29,644 nt of DNA, taken from contig JAFSFU010000257.1 of NCBI GenBank assembly GCA_017435025.1, positions 1-29,644 on the forward strand, written 5' to 3'. Both the position numbers and the translations under genes were made by a program. Within the stretch, counting starts at the first letter, position 1; each line of letters opens with the position of its first letter. Source of the DNA: Lachnospiraceae bacterium (GTDB taxonomy: Bacteria; Bacillota_A; Clostridia; Lachnospirales; Lachnospiraceae). Below are positions 19,771-27,339 of this stretch, in pieces. The notes under the pieces are model-generated. The model made no database searches. It had not been told where the DNA came from and saw only the letters and a list, made by a program, of their open reading frames with translations.

Positions 19771-20877
19771 TTAGTGAGTTAATAAGTAAAGAACCAGCTC
19801 AGAAGTCTTATTGAGGTCTTCTACCTTCAGGCACTCATCAGTTGTATGTACTTTTGTCATACCTGTGCCGAGAACAACGGACTTGAAGCCGTGGAATGCC
19901 ATAACGTTGGCATCGCTTCCGCCGCCGCCTTTTACTGTGGAGAAATTGAGACCAAGGTCACCACATGCATTCTCTACCATCTTTACAAGCTCGTCGTCTT
20001 CTGCGACTGCAAAGCTTACATAGTTTGTTGTAAGTGCTACATCGATCTCTGCGCCCATCTCTGCACATGTAGACTCTAAGCACTCTTTGATATGAGCTGC
20101 CTGAGCATTTAACTTGTCCAGGTTACGGCTGCGAACTTCTGCGTGGATCTCACACTTATCCGGAACGATGTTGGTAGCGAACTCAGCTTTGATCGTACCG
20201 ATGTTGCAGGTTGTCTCTTCGTCGATTCTTAAGAGGTTCATCTTAGCGATCGCTTTTGCAGCTACCTGAATCGCGCTGATACCTGTCTCCGGAGCAATAC
20301 CTGCATGAGCAGTACGTCCCTTGATCACAGCATCTACCTGGATCTGGCCCGGGCCACATGTCATAACGCTGCCAACTTCGCCGCCTGCATCGTAAACGAA
20401 TGCATTTTTACCTTTAACCATATCATAATCAAGGTTCTTTGCACCGTTGAGGCCGCCCTCTTCACCGATTGTAAAGAGAACTTCGATATCTCTGTGCGGA
20501 AGATTCTTGTCAGCGATCGTTCTTGCTGCTTCCATAATTGCTGCGATACCGGATTTGTCATCACCAGCAAGGATTGTGGAACCGTCTGTGTGGATCAGTC
20601 CGTCTGTGATGATCGGTTTGATTCCGTTGCCCGGTTTTACTGTATCCATATGGGCACACTGAACCATACCCGGTCCCTCGATTGTACCAGCCTTGAAACC
20701 GCATACGTTGAAGCCGTTGGAGCCGAATGCAGCACCGGCATTGTCAGTCTTTACTTCAAAGCCCATTGCCTTTAAATCAGCAACCAGCTTTTCACCCATA
20801 GCTTTCTCATTTTTTGTCTCACTGTCAATCTGAACATACTCGCAGAATGTGTCCAGAAGTCTCTTTTCGTTAATCAT
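19771..20877 (-). CDS. M20-family metallopeptidase, peptidase T-like
   Basis: 368 residues. Zinc-site motifs in order: AHMDT (His76, Asp78), GDDKSG (Asp106), GEEGG (catalytic Glu139 with metal-ligand Glu140), a conserved Asp in VYDAGG (163) and the late His in KVHTTDE. GRTAHAG lies in the dimerisation domain. Members with this length and motif set are PepT-like tripeptidases or related aminopeptidases acting in the cytoplasm. GGGAGGG precedes the ATG; own promoter. Monocistronic, convergent with the reductase cluster. Confidence 0.9.
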   Translation of the reverse strand: MINEKRLLDTFCEYVQIDSETKNEKAMGEKLVADLKAMGFEVKTDNAGAAFGSNGFNVCGFKAGTIEGPGMVQCAHMDTVKPGNGIKPIITDGLIHTDGSTILAGDDKSGIAAIMEAARTIADKNLPHRDIEVLFTIGEEGGLNGAKNLDYDMVKGKNAFVYDAGGEVGSVMTCGPGQIQVDAVIKGRTAHAGIAPETGISAIQVAAKAIAKMNLLRIDEETTCNIGTIKAEFATNIVPDKCEIHAEVRSRNLDKLNAQAAHIKECLESTCAEMGAEIDVALTTNYVSFAVAEDDELVKMVENACGDLGLNFSTVKGGGGSDANVMAFHGFKSVVLGTGMTKVHTTDECLKVEDLNKTSELVLYLLTH

Positions 20878-20925
20878 AAGAAATCCCTCCCGAAATACAT
20901 AGTTTGAATGTTTTCTATCTTTTCT

Positions 20926-20954
20926 ATTTTATCATGGCTGGGGATATGTTGCAA
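20926..20954 (-). promoter_or_regulatory. Promoter of the peptidase gene
   Basis: Minus-strand TTGCAA (20949-20954), 17-bp spacer, TAAAAT (20926-20931). Confidence 0.7.
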
Positions 20955-21109
20955 GGACAAGTGATAGGCGCTCTTGCCAAGGGAGGCTGCTTCCTCGGCC
21001 CTTTAGGGAGGCGTGGGGCGTGCTCTTCAGCTGCTCCTTAGCCCGGGGGCTGGTGACCGGCTCTTGAGCCAGGGCTCCTGGGGGATGTTGGATTCGCCAA
21101 CGCTTCTCC
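20955..21109. other. GC-rich, hairpin-rich block without a convincing gene
   Basis: This stretch is much richer in G and C than its surroundings. It holds CCAAGGGAG/CTTCCTCGG (20977-20998, one mismatch), GGCTCTTGAGCC (21059-21070) and GTTGG/CCAAC (21087-21101). A 67-codon open frame on the minus strand has no recognisable protein features. It touches the first palindrome array and could be a structured RNA or part of the same element. Confidence 0.4.
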
Positions 21110-21111
21110 GG

Positions 21112-21337
21112 GTATCTATGGAAGAAAACTGCCATGTGAGATACTAAAAACTCACCAAATTGGGCTTATGGGACGTCCGAGAGTATCTATACATATTTTT
21201 TCACCTAAAATGTACCCATTTTGGGGGCTCCGGGTATCTCCTATGTGTCTATTTTCCTATAGATACTATCTTGCCGCTCTTTTCTTCTAAAACAAGAAAA
21301 ATGGGTATCCCGCAGCTAGTTTTTTCTATATGGATAC
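21112..21337. repeat. Left palindrome array: four 33-nt units with 38/18/38 gaps
   Basis: Units of form GTATCT-N21-AGATAC: 21112-21144, 21183-21215 (right arm degenerate, ATGTAC), 21234-21266 and 21305-21337 (GTATCC/GGATAC). Every unit is exactly 33 nt and starts are 71, 51 and 71 nt apart. Centres carry A or T tracts; arms are often preceded by GGG. The inner 21 nt and the gaps are not conserved in sequence. Confidence 0.8.
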
Positions 21338-21375
21338 CGCATGCAAAAGGTAAAATACAAATGTGCATTTAAATA

Positions 21376-21405
21376 TTGACTTTTCACAGCCACACAATAT
21401 ATGAT
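21376..21405 (+). promoter_or_regulatory. Promoter of the nuclease-like gene
   Basis: TTGACT (21376-21381), 18-bp spacer, TATGAT (21400-21405), about 60 nt before the start codon. Confidence 0.6.
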
Positions 21406-21435
21406 ACTAATACTCTTCTACTTAATCTAAGTATC
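21403..21435. promoter_or_regulatory. Operator-like palindrome over the nuclease promoter start
   Basis: GATACT (21403-21408) and AGTATC (21430-21435) form an inverted repeat of 33 nt total, the same span as the array units but with arms in opposite order. It overlaps the -10 and the transcription start, a usual place for repression. Confidence 0.5.
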
Positions 21436-21463
21436 AATTCTATAATTCAAATGGAGGAATTCT

Positions 21464-22243
21464 ATGACATTTCAAAAAGCTTTAACCAAACTATCACGCA
21501 TTGAACAGCAGATCGGACAAATTCAGAAAGATTTAAAACCACTGCCTGATGGCAAACTCATATGTTGCCAAGGAAACAACTGTTTTAAATGGTATCGAAG
21601 TAATGGGCATACAAAAAAATATATCCCAAAACGAAACCGCAATCTTGCAGAACAACTGGCGATAAAAAAATATCTAACCTGCCTTTTGCAAGAACTGGAA
21701 CAGGAAAAGCTTGCTTTGGAATTTTACCTGCGCCACTGTGCCAAAGCAGCAAACACCTCGCACCAGTTGTTAACCGAACACACCGGATATCAGGAACTGC
21801 TGGCACCTTATTTCAGTCCCAGAAGCCAGAAACACCAGAAATGGATGAATGAGCCATACGAAAAAAATCCACATCATCCGGAGCATTTAATCCATAAAAC
21901 CAGTTCCGGAATTATGGTTCGTTCCAAATCCGAAGCAATGATCGAACGCTTTCTGCATACCAATCAGATACCTTTTCGTTATGAGTGTGCACTCAATCTG
22001 TCCGGTTCCACAGTTTACCCGGATTTCACAATTCTTCACCCAAAAACTTCTGATTTATTCTACTGGGAACATTTCGGTCGTATGGATGATCCATCCTATG
22101 TCAGAAAAACCACTTCAAAATTACACTTATATCTGACCAATGGAATCATTCCGTCCATCCGGTTGATCACAACATATGAAACTCCAGATCACCCGATCAG
22201 TTATGAAGATATTATAGCGATCGCAACGCACTATTTCTTGTAA
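21464..22243 (+). CDS. Putative PD-(D/E)XK-type nuclease-like protein between palindrome arrays
   Basis: 259 residues, RBS GGAGG. The N-terminal half (1-95) is a charged coiled-coil-like region with a Cys-containing patch (KLICCQGNNCFKWYR, 31-45) and KKYIPKRNRNLAEQLAIKKY. The C-terminal half looks like a restriction-endonuclease fold: Glu157 in VRSKSEAMIE, Asp187 in VYPDFTI, Glu202 in LFYWEHFGRMDDP. The third motif reads E-H-F rather than E-x-K, so the catalytic lysine is missing or displaced (Lys215 or Lys219 follow). I know similar proteins in Lachnospiraceae only as hypothetical. Base composition is lower in GC than neighbours, hinting at a mobile or accessory origin. Confidence 0.55.
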   Translation: MTFQKALTKLSRIEQQIGQIQKDLKPLPDGKLICCQGNNCFKWYRSNGHTKKYIPKRNRNLAEQLAIKKYLTCLLQELEQEKLALEFYLRHCAKAANTSHQLLTEHTGYQELLAPYFSPRSQKHQKWMNEPYEKNPHHPEHLIHKTSSGIMVRSKSEAMIERFLHTNQIPFRYECALNLSGSTVYPDFTILHPKTSDLFYWEHFGRMDDPSYVRKTTSKLHLYLTNGIIPSIRLITTYETPDHPISYEDIIAIATHYFL

Positions 22244-22248
22244 ATGAC

Positions 22249-22367
22249 CTGGCATGTATGGGGCTGCACTTGGTACGAGACCGCACAGAATATGGGGTTG
22301 CACGGAATATGGGGCTGCACGAAATATGAGGCTGCACAGAATATGGGGCTGCGCCTGGTACACGGTG
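22249..22367. repeat. 17-bp tandem repeat, about seven copies
   Basis: Four good copies of GCACRGAATATGGGGYT-type units at 22283-22299, 22300-22316, 22317-22333 and 22334-22350, flanked by three degenerate 17-nt units (22249-22265, 22266-22282, 22351-22367). It begins 6 nt after the nuclease stop codon and ends just before the right palindrome array. No gene is evident. Confidence 0.85.
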
Positions 22368-22374
22368 GCTTCGG

Positions 22375-22599
22375 GTATCTATGCACAATAATTCGTGTCC
22401 CGGATACTCGACGGCAGGATTTTTCCACTACTAAAGCATCCCAAAGTATCCATATGAAAAAATGCATTTGCCAGAGACCAAGAACTCAATTTTTCAGTAT
22501 CTCCAAGACAATTTTTCTTCTATAGATACTCTATGTACCAAAAACCGCCAAATAAGAGGGCGTCAGGTATCTCGCAAATCACTTTTTTGCTATAGATAC
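22375..22599. repeat. Right palindrome array: four 33-nt units with 38/18/37 gaps
   Basis: Units 22375-22407 (GTATCT/GGATAC), 22446-22478 (GTATCC/AGAGAC, degenerate), 22497-22529 and 22567-22599 (both GTATCT/AGATAC). Starts are 71, 51 and 70 nt apart, matching the left array. In both arrays the second unit is the degenerate one. The last unit extends to a long hairpin with GAGGGCGT (22556-22563) and ACGCCCCTC (22602-22610). Confidence 0.8.
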
Positions 22600-22676
22600 C
22601 AACGCCCCTCAAAATCATACAAAATAGCGAGCCCCTACACAATAGATGCTCAAAAACTCTTTTGCAGCTACTCTAA

Positions 22677-23126
22677 TCATTTTCTGCTTTCCAATTCTGC
22701 CTCCAAAATCCCGGCTGCCAGCGCAACAAGATCTCCGCACGGTCTCTTCTTATAATAAGAGGCGGTTCTTTCCTCCGGCACCGGATTCGTATCATTATTG
22801 ATTCCTGCGAGAAGCTCCCGACAGATGATACTTCCGGCCTTTTCACGGAATTCCCCGGCAAGCTTCTGGATCAACGCGTAGTGATCCGCCTTTTCCTCTT
22901 TTGCCTTCGGATCTGCATATCCCAAAAGCGCACCTGCTGCCAGAGACATTCCACTGACTGCTCCGCACACCTCCCGCAGACGGCCTAAACCGCCGCCGAA
23001 GGACGATGCCATCTTCGCCGCCGTATCCTTTTCCAGTCCCATCTCTTTTGCAAATGCAAGAGTCACGGCCTGTGCACAATTATATCCTTCTTCAAAATAA
23101 GCTTTTGCCTGTTCTGCACGCGTCAT
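22677..23126 (-). CDS. C_GCAxxG_C_C family putative redox protein
   Basis: 149 residues. The family pattern is complete: Cys17 (EGYNCAQAV), CGAVSG with Cys54, Cys102 (ICRELL) and Cys130 (RPCGDLV). Glycine-rich FGGGLGRL precedes the second motif. Members occur in anaerobes, some fused to or near redox proteins; the cofactor and reaction are unknown. RBS GGAG, ATG at 23126. Divergent from tRNA-Gln and convergent with the right palindrome array. Confidence 0.85.
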   Translation of the reverse strand: MTRAEQAKAYFEEGYNCAQAVTLAFAKEMGLEKDTAAKMASSFGGGLGRLREVCGAVSGMSLAAGALLGYADPKAKEEKADHYALIQKLAGEFREKAGSIICRELLAGINNDTNPVPEERTASYYKKRPCGDLVALAAGILEAELESRK

Positions 23127-23188
23127 ACTATTTTCTCCTATTCTTGTTTCCGCTCATTCCAAACCCGTTTCTTGTCGCTAAATCTTGC

Positions 23189-23217
23189 TTGAAAATTCTT
23201 ATTCTTTATGCTAAAAT
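23189..23217 (+). promoter_or_regulatory. Promoter of tRNA-Gln
   Basis: TTGAAA (23189-23194), 17-bp spacer, TAAAAT (23212-23217), 15 bp before the tRNA. Confidence 0.75.
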
Positions 23218-23232
23218 AACTCTGTTATGCAT

Positions 23233-23304
23233 TGGGCCATCGCCAAGCGGTAAGGCACAGGACTTTGACTCCTGCACTCGAGGGTTCGAATCCCGCTGGC
23301 CCAG
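23233..23304 (+). tRNA. tRNA-Gln (UUG)
   Basis: Acceptor TGGGCCA/TGGCCCA with discriminator G, anticodon arm CAGGA-CTTTGAC-TCCTG (anticodon TTG), T arm GAGGG-TTCGAAT-CCCGC. CCA is not encoded. Single gene with own promoter and terminator. Confidence 0.95.
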
Positions 23305-23310
23305 CTGTTC

Positions 23311-23353
23311 AAAAAGTCTGAAAATCTTGTATCGGCAAGATCTTCGGACTTTT
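23311..23353 (+). terminator. Terminator of tRNA-Gln
   Basis: AAAAGTC/GACTTTT outside and ATCTTG/CAAGAT inside form an interrupted stem, followed by CTTTTTT. Confidence 0.8.
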
Positions 23354-23471
23354 CTTTTTTATCATCCGTCACTGTCATTATAACGCACCATTCCACAAAA
23401 ATCTAACATTTCCCTTTCGTCATCGTAAGAAAATCCTAAGCACTTACCCATCTTCTGCCGCGATTCTCCTA

Positions 23472-23500
23472 TTGATTCCTTAAAATATTTATGATATACT
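23472..23500 (+). promoter_or_regulatory. Promoter of the lipoprotein gene
   Basis: TTGATT (23472-23477), 17-bp spacer, TATACT (23495-23500). The leader is about 90 nt and has a small hairpin GACTC/GAGTC (23508-23523). Confidence 0.75.
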
Positions 23501-23597
23501 TCCGCATGACTCATATAAGAGTCTTACATAAAGCAAAAACGAAAACAAAAAACGAAAGAAACTTAATCGAATAAACCGTGTAAAGGAGATTGAAAAC

Positions 23598-24308
23598 ATG
23601 AGAAAAACTATGCTTTATATTCTTACAGCTGCAATGGCCCTTTCCATTACAGCATGCGGAGCAAAAGAAAATGAGACACAGCCGGCTGAGACTACTGCAG
23701 CTGTAGAAACTACAGTAGAAGAAACTACAGAGGCTGAGACAACAGAGGAAGAAACTTCCGAAGAGGAAACTACAGAAGAAGAAACTTCCGAAGCTGCAAG
23801 CGAAGAATCCTCCGAATCCGAGACAGCGGAAGTCGTAGAATTTGAAACAGAGGAATCCACAGAAGCAGCCGATAACAGCAACACAGGAGATACAGCCGTA
23901 TCCGGCGAATCCGTAGCACAGACACTGCTCGCTGACTTCAACGCGCAGCTTGCAGCAAACAGCGCACTTTCCGCACAGGAACTCGCTGACACACTTCTTA
24001 CAAACAGCGTAATCCAGTTCATGGGCGGATCCGTTCCGGTTGAGCCGGGCCTGCTTTCCGGTTTCGGCAATGCAGAGATCACAGGCTTTGAAGAGGGCGT
24101 GATGTTCGCTCCGATGATCGGCTCCATTCCATTCGTTGGCTATGTGTTCGATCTCGCTGACGGCACAGACGCAGCTGCATTTGTAAAGACACTGGAAGAC
24201 AATGCAGACCGTCGTTGGAACATCTGTGTAGAAGCAGACGAAACCGTTGTTGAATTAAACGGTGACAAAGTATTCTTTGTTATGAGCCCGCTGAGTTTCG
24301 AAGAATAA
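23598..24308 (+). CDS. Lipoprotein with Thr/Glu-rich linker and unrecognised C-terminal domain
   Basis: 236 residues. Signal peptide with lipobox ITAC (lipidated Cys20). Residues about 26-105 are almost only Glu, Thr, Ser, Ala and Val, an acidic spacer that would hold the rest away from the membrane. The C-terminal domain (about 106-236) starts with AQTLLADFNAQLAANSAL and contains GFEEGVMFAPMIGSIPFVGY and DRRWNICVEADETVV. I associate such lipoproteins with MBOAT gene clusters in Lachnospiraceae, but cannot name the domain. RBS AAGGAG. Strong terminator after it, then the MBOAT gene. Confidence 0.75.
   Translation: MRKTMLYILTAAMALSITACGAKENETQPAETTAAVETTVEETTEAETTEEETSEEETTEEETSEAASEESSESETAEVVEFETEESTEAADNSNTGDTAVSGESVAQTLLADFNAQLAANSALSAQELADTLLTNSVIQFMGGSVPVEPGLLSGFGNAEITGFEEGVMFAPMIGSIPFVGYVFDLADGTDAAAFVKTLEDNADRRWNICVEADETVVELNGDKVFFVMSPLSFEE
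23736..23795 (+). repeat. Two 30-bp repeats inside the lipoprotein linker
   Basis: 23736-23765 and 23766-23795 each encode a ten-residue ETTEEETSEE-type unit with a few base changes. It can grow or shrink by slippage and change the linker length. Confidence 0.7.
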
Positions 24309-24320
24309 GATGACATCCTG

Positions 24321-24350
24321 GGGTGTGGATTGATCCGCACCCCTTTTTTC
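24321..24350 (+). terminator. Terminator between the lipoprotein and MBOAT genes
   Basis: GGGGTGTGGA (24321-24330) pairs with TCCGCACCCC (24335-24344) around TTGA, followed by six T. Only 26 nt remain before the MBOAT start codon, too little for a separate promoter, so MBOAT expression probably depends on partial read-through. Confidence 0.85.
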
Positions 24351-24376
24351 AAATTCGACACCAAGGAGGTCCCAAC

Positions 24377-25825
24377 ATGTTATTCTCCAGCATCCCATTT
24401 TTATATTATTTTCTTCCGGCAGTGCTGCTCCTCTATTTTCTGGCACCGAAAAAGCTGAAAAACACAGTCCTGCTGGCTTCCAGCCTGTTCTTCTATGGCT
24501 GGGGTGAGCCAAAATTTCTGCCGATGATGGTCCTTTCCATCACTGTCGGCTATGTTTTGGGTCTGCTGATCGAACATGCAAAAACCAGTTGCCGAAAAAA
24601 GATCTGGCTGACCATTTCCGTCGCCTTTAGCCTTGCCATGCTGGGCTGGTTCAAATATGCTGATTTCTTCATTGCAAACTTCAATGCAGCAACCGGTGCA
24701 TCCGTGCCCCTGTTAAAGATTGCACTTCCGATCGGAATCAGCTTCTACACCTTCCAGCTGTTAAGCTACACCGTTGATGTGTACCACGGGCAGACACCGG
24801 CTCAGAAGAACCCGGTCACTCTGGCTGCCTATGTGGCCCTGTTCCCACAGCTGATCGCAGGCCCGATCGTCCGTTACTCCGACGTAGCTGCACAGCTTGA
24901 TCAGAGAACCCACAGCTTTGATATGGCGGCCGAAGGTATCCGCCGTTTTGTATTCGGCCTTTCAAAGAAAGTCCTGATCGCCAACGCCCTCGGGGAACTC
25001 TGCAATACCTTCCGTGCATCCTCCGACCAGTCCGTTCTGTTCTTCTGGATGTACGCAATCGCATTCACGCTGCACATTTATTTTGACTTCTCCGGTTACA
25101 GCGACATGGCCATCGGCCTCGGCCGCATTTTCGGCCTTCGCTTCCTGGAGAACTTCAACTACCCGTACATCGCCGCCAGCATCACCGATTTCTGGCGCAG
25201 ATGGCACATGTCACTGGGTTCCTGGTTCCGCGATTATGTATACATTCCGCTGGGCGGCAACCGGGTTCCAAAAGCAAGATGGTTCTTCAACATCTTTGTC
25301 GTATGGTTCCTGACCGGATTCTGGCACGGTGCCGCGTGGAACTTCATCGTGTGGGGACTGTTCTACGCGGTCCTTCTGGTCATCGAGAAGTTGTGGCTTC
25401 TGCACAAACTGGAACCGGAGCATCCATCAACATGCACAAAAATCCTACGTCACATTTATGTGATGATCTTTGTGATCATCGGTTTTGTCATCTTCAATGC
25501 CGAGAACATGACACAGGCTGCAAATGACCTGGCATGCATGTTCGGCTTAAGCGGTCTTGCAGCAAATACAGCTGCCTCCGGCACATTGCCGTTCACATCC
25601 ATCGAGACCATGTACCATCTGAGAAGCTATCTGGTGACCTTCCTGATCGCGATCATCGGCGCCACTCCGCTGCCAAAGAAGGCGGTGCAAAAACTCCGCA
25701 CAAATCGCTATGGATGTCTGCTGCTGGATGTGGCGGAACCGTTTGTGCTTGTATTTTTGATGCTCTTAACAACCGCTTGCCTGGTGGATGGATCCTTCAA
25801 TCCGTTCCTGTATTTTAGATTTTAG
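24377..25825 (+). CDS. MBOAT-family membrane O-acyltransferase (AlgI/DltB-like)
   Basis: 482 residues from the ATG at 24377 after AAGGAGGT; an upstream in-frame ATG (24323) falls inside the terminator. About eleven membrane helices. Catalytic His317 in FLTGFWHGAAWNFIVWG and the conserved FWRRWHMSLGSWFRDYVY (272-289, His277), plus HIYFDFSGYSDMAIG. Moves acetyl groups across the membrane to an extracellular polymer together with a DHHW/AlgX-like partner, encoded next (11 nt gap). The polymer is unknown. Confidence 0.92.
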   Translation: MLFSSIPFLYYFLPAVLLLYFLAPKKLKNTVLLASSLFFYGWGEPKFLPMMVLSITVGYVLGLLIEHAKTSCRKKIWLTISVAFSLAMLGWFKYADFFIANFNAATGASVPLLKIALPIGISFYTFQLLSYTVDVYHGQTPAQKNPVTLAAYVALFPQLIAGPIVRYSDVAAQLDQRTHSFDMAAEGIRRFVFGLSKKVLIANALGELCNTFRASSDQSVLFFWMYAIAFTLHIYFDFSGYSDMAIGLGRIFGLRFLENFNYPYIAASITDFWRRWHMSLGSWFRDYVYIPLGGNRVPKARWFFNIFVVWFLTGFWHGAAWNFIVWGLFYAVLLVIEKLWLLHKLEPEHPSTCTKILRHIYVMIFVIIGFVIFNAENMTQAANDLACMFGLSGLAANTAASGTLPFTSIETMYHLRSYLVTFLIAIIGATPLPKKAVQKLRTNRYGCLLLDVAEPFVLVFLMLLTTACLVDGSFNPFLYFRF

Positions 25826-25836
25826 GAGGTGCCGAC

Positions 25837-26943
25837 ATGACAGAAAAAAGAAAATCTCTCGTCATCGTCATTTCGATGACATGTCTGCTGTTTGCTTTTT
25901 CCGCATGGTGTCTTCTGAAAGAGTCCGACAAGTACTCCGACAGCGAACGCCGGGCTCTGGCATCCATGCCGGAACTGTCCGCTGACTCCATTTTATCCGT
26001 CGAGTTTATGACAGACTTCGAAACCTACGCCACCGACCAGTTCCCGCTGCGTGACGGATTCCGCAAGCTGAAAGCATGGTCCCAGTACCATCTTTTCGGC
26101 CGTCTGGACAACAACGACATCTACCAGATGGACGGTCATCTGGCGAAACTGGAATATCCGCTGAACCCGCAGATGCTGGATCATGCAGCCGAGCGATTCA
26201 CCTGGATCTATGAGAAATTTCTGAAAGAGAATGACATGAACGTGTACCTCTCCATTGTTCCGGATAAAAACATGTTCCTGGCGGCAGAGAACGGCTATCC
26301 GGCTCTGGACTACAATGCACTTGCCGACTATATGACAGAAAAACTTTCCTTTATGGAATACATCGACCTTTATGATCAGTTGTCTGCTGACGACTATTAC
26401 CGGACCGATACCCACTGGAAGCAGGAAAACATTGTGGATATCGCAGACGTGATTCAAAGCGAAATGGGGATAAATTCCGAAACCATTTACGAAAAACACG
26501 TGTCAGAACATCCTTTTTATGGTGTGTTCCACGGTCAGGCGGCTGTGAATGCCGAACCGGATGTATTAAGCTATCTGACCAGTGATGTGCTGGAAAACTG
26601 CATTGTCACCAGCTACGACACCGGAAAACCGGTGCAGGTGCCGCTCTACGATATGGAAGCGGCTGCAGGAAAAGATCCGTACGAGATGTTTGCCGGCGGC
26701 TCCGACGCTCTGGTGACCATCGAGAATCCCATGGCTGAGACCGACCGCGAGCTGATCCTCTTCCGTGATTCCTTCGGCAGCAGCATTGCACCATTGCTGG
26801 TGGACGGATACGCAAAAGTGACCTTGGTAGATATTCGCTATGTGCAGAGTGCCATGTTGGGAAACTTCATCGAATTTGATGATCAGGATGTGCTGTTTCT
26901 ATATAGTACTATGATGTTAAATAACAGTAAGGGACTGCGATAA
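25837..26943 (+). CDS. DHHW-family protein, AlgJ/AlgX-like O-acetylation partner
   Basis: 368 residues. One N-terminal membrane anchor (about 7-27), then an extracellular SGNH-like domain: DTHW (191-194) takes the catalytic Asp-His position, and RDSFGSS (310-316) carries the probable nucleophile Ser312. Such proteins receive acetyl groups from the MBOAT protein and put them on the polysaccharide. RBS GGAGGT. The stop codon lies in the loop of the following terminator. Confidence 0.85.
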   Translation: MTEKRKSLVIVISMTCLLFAFSAWCLLKESDKYSDSERRALASMPELSADSILSVEFMTDFETYATDQFPLRDGFRKLKAWSQYHLFGRLDNNDIYQMDGHLAKLEYPLNPQMLDHAAERFTWIYEKFLKENDMNVYLSIVPDKNMFLAAENGYPALDYNALADYMTEKLSFMEYIDLYDQLSADDYYRTDTHWKQENIVDIADVIQSEMGINSETIYEKHVSEHPFYGVFHGQAAVNAEPDVLSYLTSDVLENCIVTSYDTGKPVQVPLYDMEAAAGKDPYEMFAGGSDALVTIENPMAETDRELILFRDSFGSSIAPLLVDGYAKVTLVDIRYVQSAMLGNFIEFDDQDVLFLYSTMMLNNSKGLR

Positions 26944-26953
26944 GCGGTCCCTT
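26929..26953 (+). terminator. Terminator overlapping the end of the DHHW gene
   Basis: AAGGGACTGC (26929-26938) / GCGGTCCCTT (26944-26953), loop GATAA with the TAA stop codon, followed by TTG and A-rich sequence; the T run is short. Confidence 0.65.
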
Positions 26954-26966
26954 TTGTAAATAAAAT

Positions 26967-26992
26967 AGAGCGTCTCGCCCGTGAGACACTCT
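26967..26992 (-). terminator. Possible second terminator of the tRNA cluster
   Basis: AGAG-GTCTC / GAGAC-CTCT with one-base offsets on each side; on the minus strand it is followed by ATTTTATTT. Confidence 0.4.
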
Positions 26993-27007
26993 TCAGCCTG
27001 TGCAACA

Positions 27008-27039
27008 AAAAATCCCGCAGCAATCGCTGCGGGATTTTT
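27008..27039. terminator. Terminator of the tRNA cluster
   Basis: A perfect 14-bp stem with loop AATC and A/T ends on both sides, directly downstream of tRNA-His on the minus strand; symmetrical, so active in both directions. Confidence 0.85.
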
Positions 27040-27041
27040 AG

Positions 27042-27116
27042 GGTGGCTACAGGGATTCGAACCCTGGGCCTCCAGAGCCACAATCTGGCGCGCTAACCAA
27101 CTGCGCTATAGCCACC
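27042..27116 (-). tRNA. tRNA-His (GUG)
   Basis: Anticodon arm CCAGA-TTGTGGC-TCTGG (anticodon GTG). The extra 5' G pairs with C73, the hallmark of tRNA-His. CCA is not encoded. Last of four tRNAs. Confidence 0.95.
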
Positions 27117-27149
27117 ATCACTTATGAGTTTCGGAACCGAAGTTCCTAA

Positions 27150-27223
<74 letters not shown>

Positions 27224-27228
27224 ATAAG

Positions 27229-27299
27229 AGCGGGTGATGGGAATCGAACCCACGTATCCAGCTTGGAAGGCTGGTGTTCTACCATTGAACTACACCCGC
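27229..27299 (-). tRNA. tRNA-Gly (UCC)
   Basis: Acceptor GCGGGTG/CACCCGC, anticodon loop CTTCCAA (anticodon TCC), short D loop, discriminator T. CCA not encoded. Confidence 0.95.
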
Positions 27300-27339
27300 T
27301 TGCATGAAAGTAATTTGATTATATCCAATCACCCTCAAA

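Noticed and set aside
20932..21135. 67-codon minus-strand frame in the GC-rich block
   Set aside because: Its start has no RBS, and the translation looks like that of a structured non-coding stretch.
22127..22467. Minus-strand frames over the 17-bp repeat (repetitive Pro/His/Ile/Cys protein)
   Set aside because: Created by the tandem repeat and crossing the nuclease gene end; no RBS or family.
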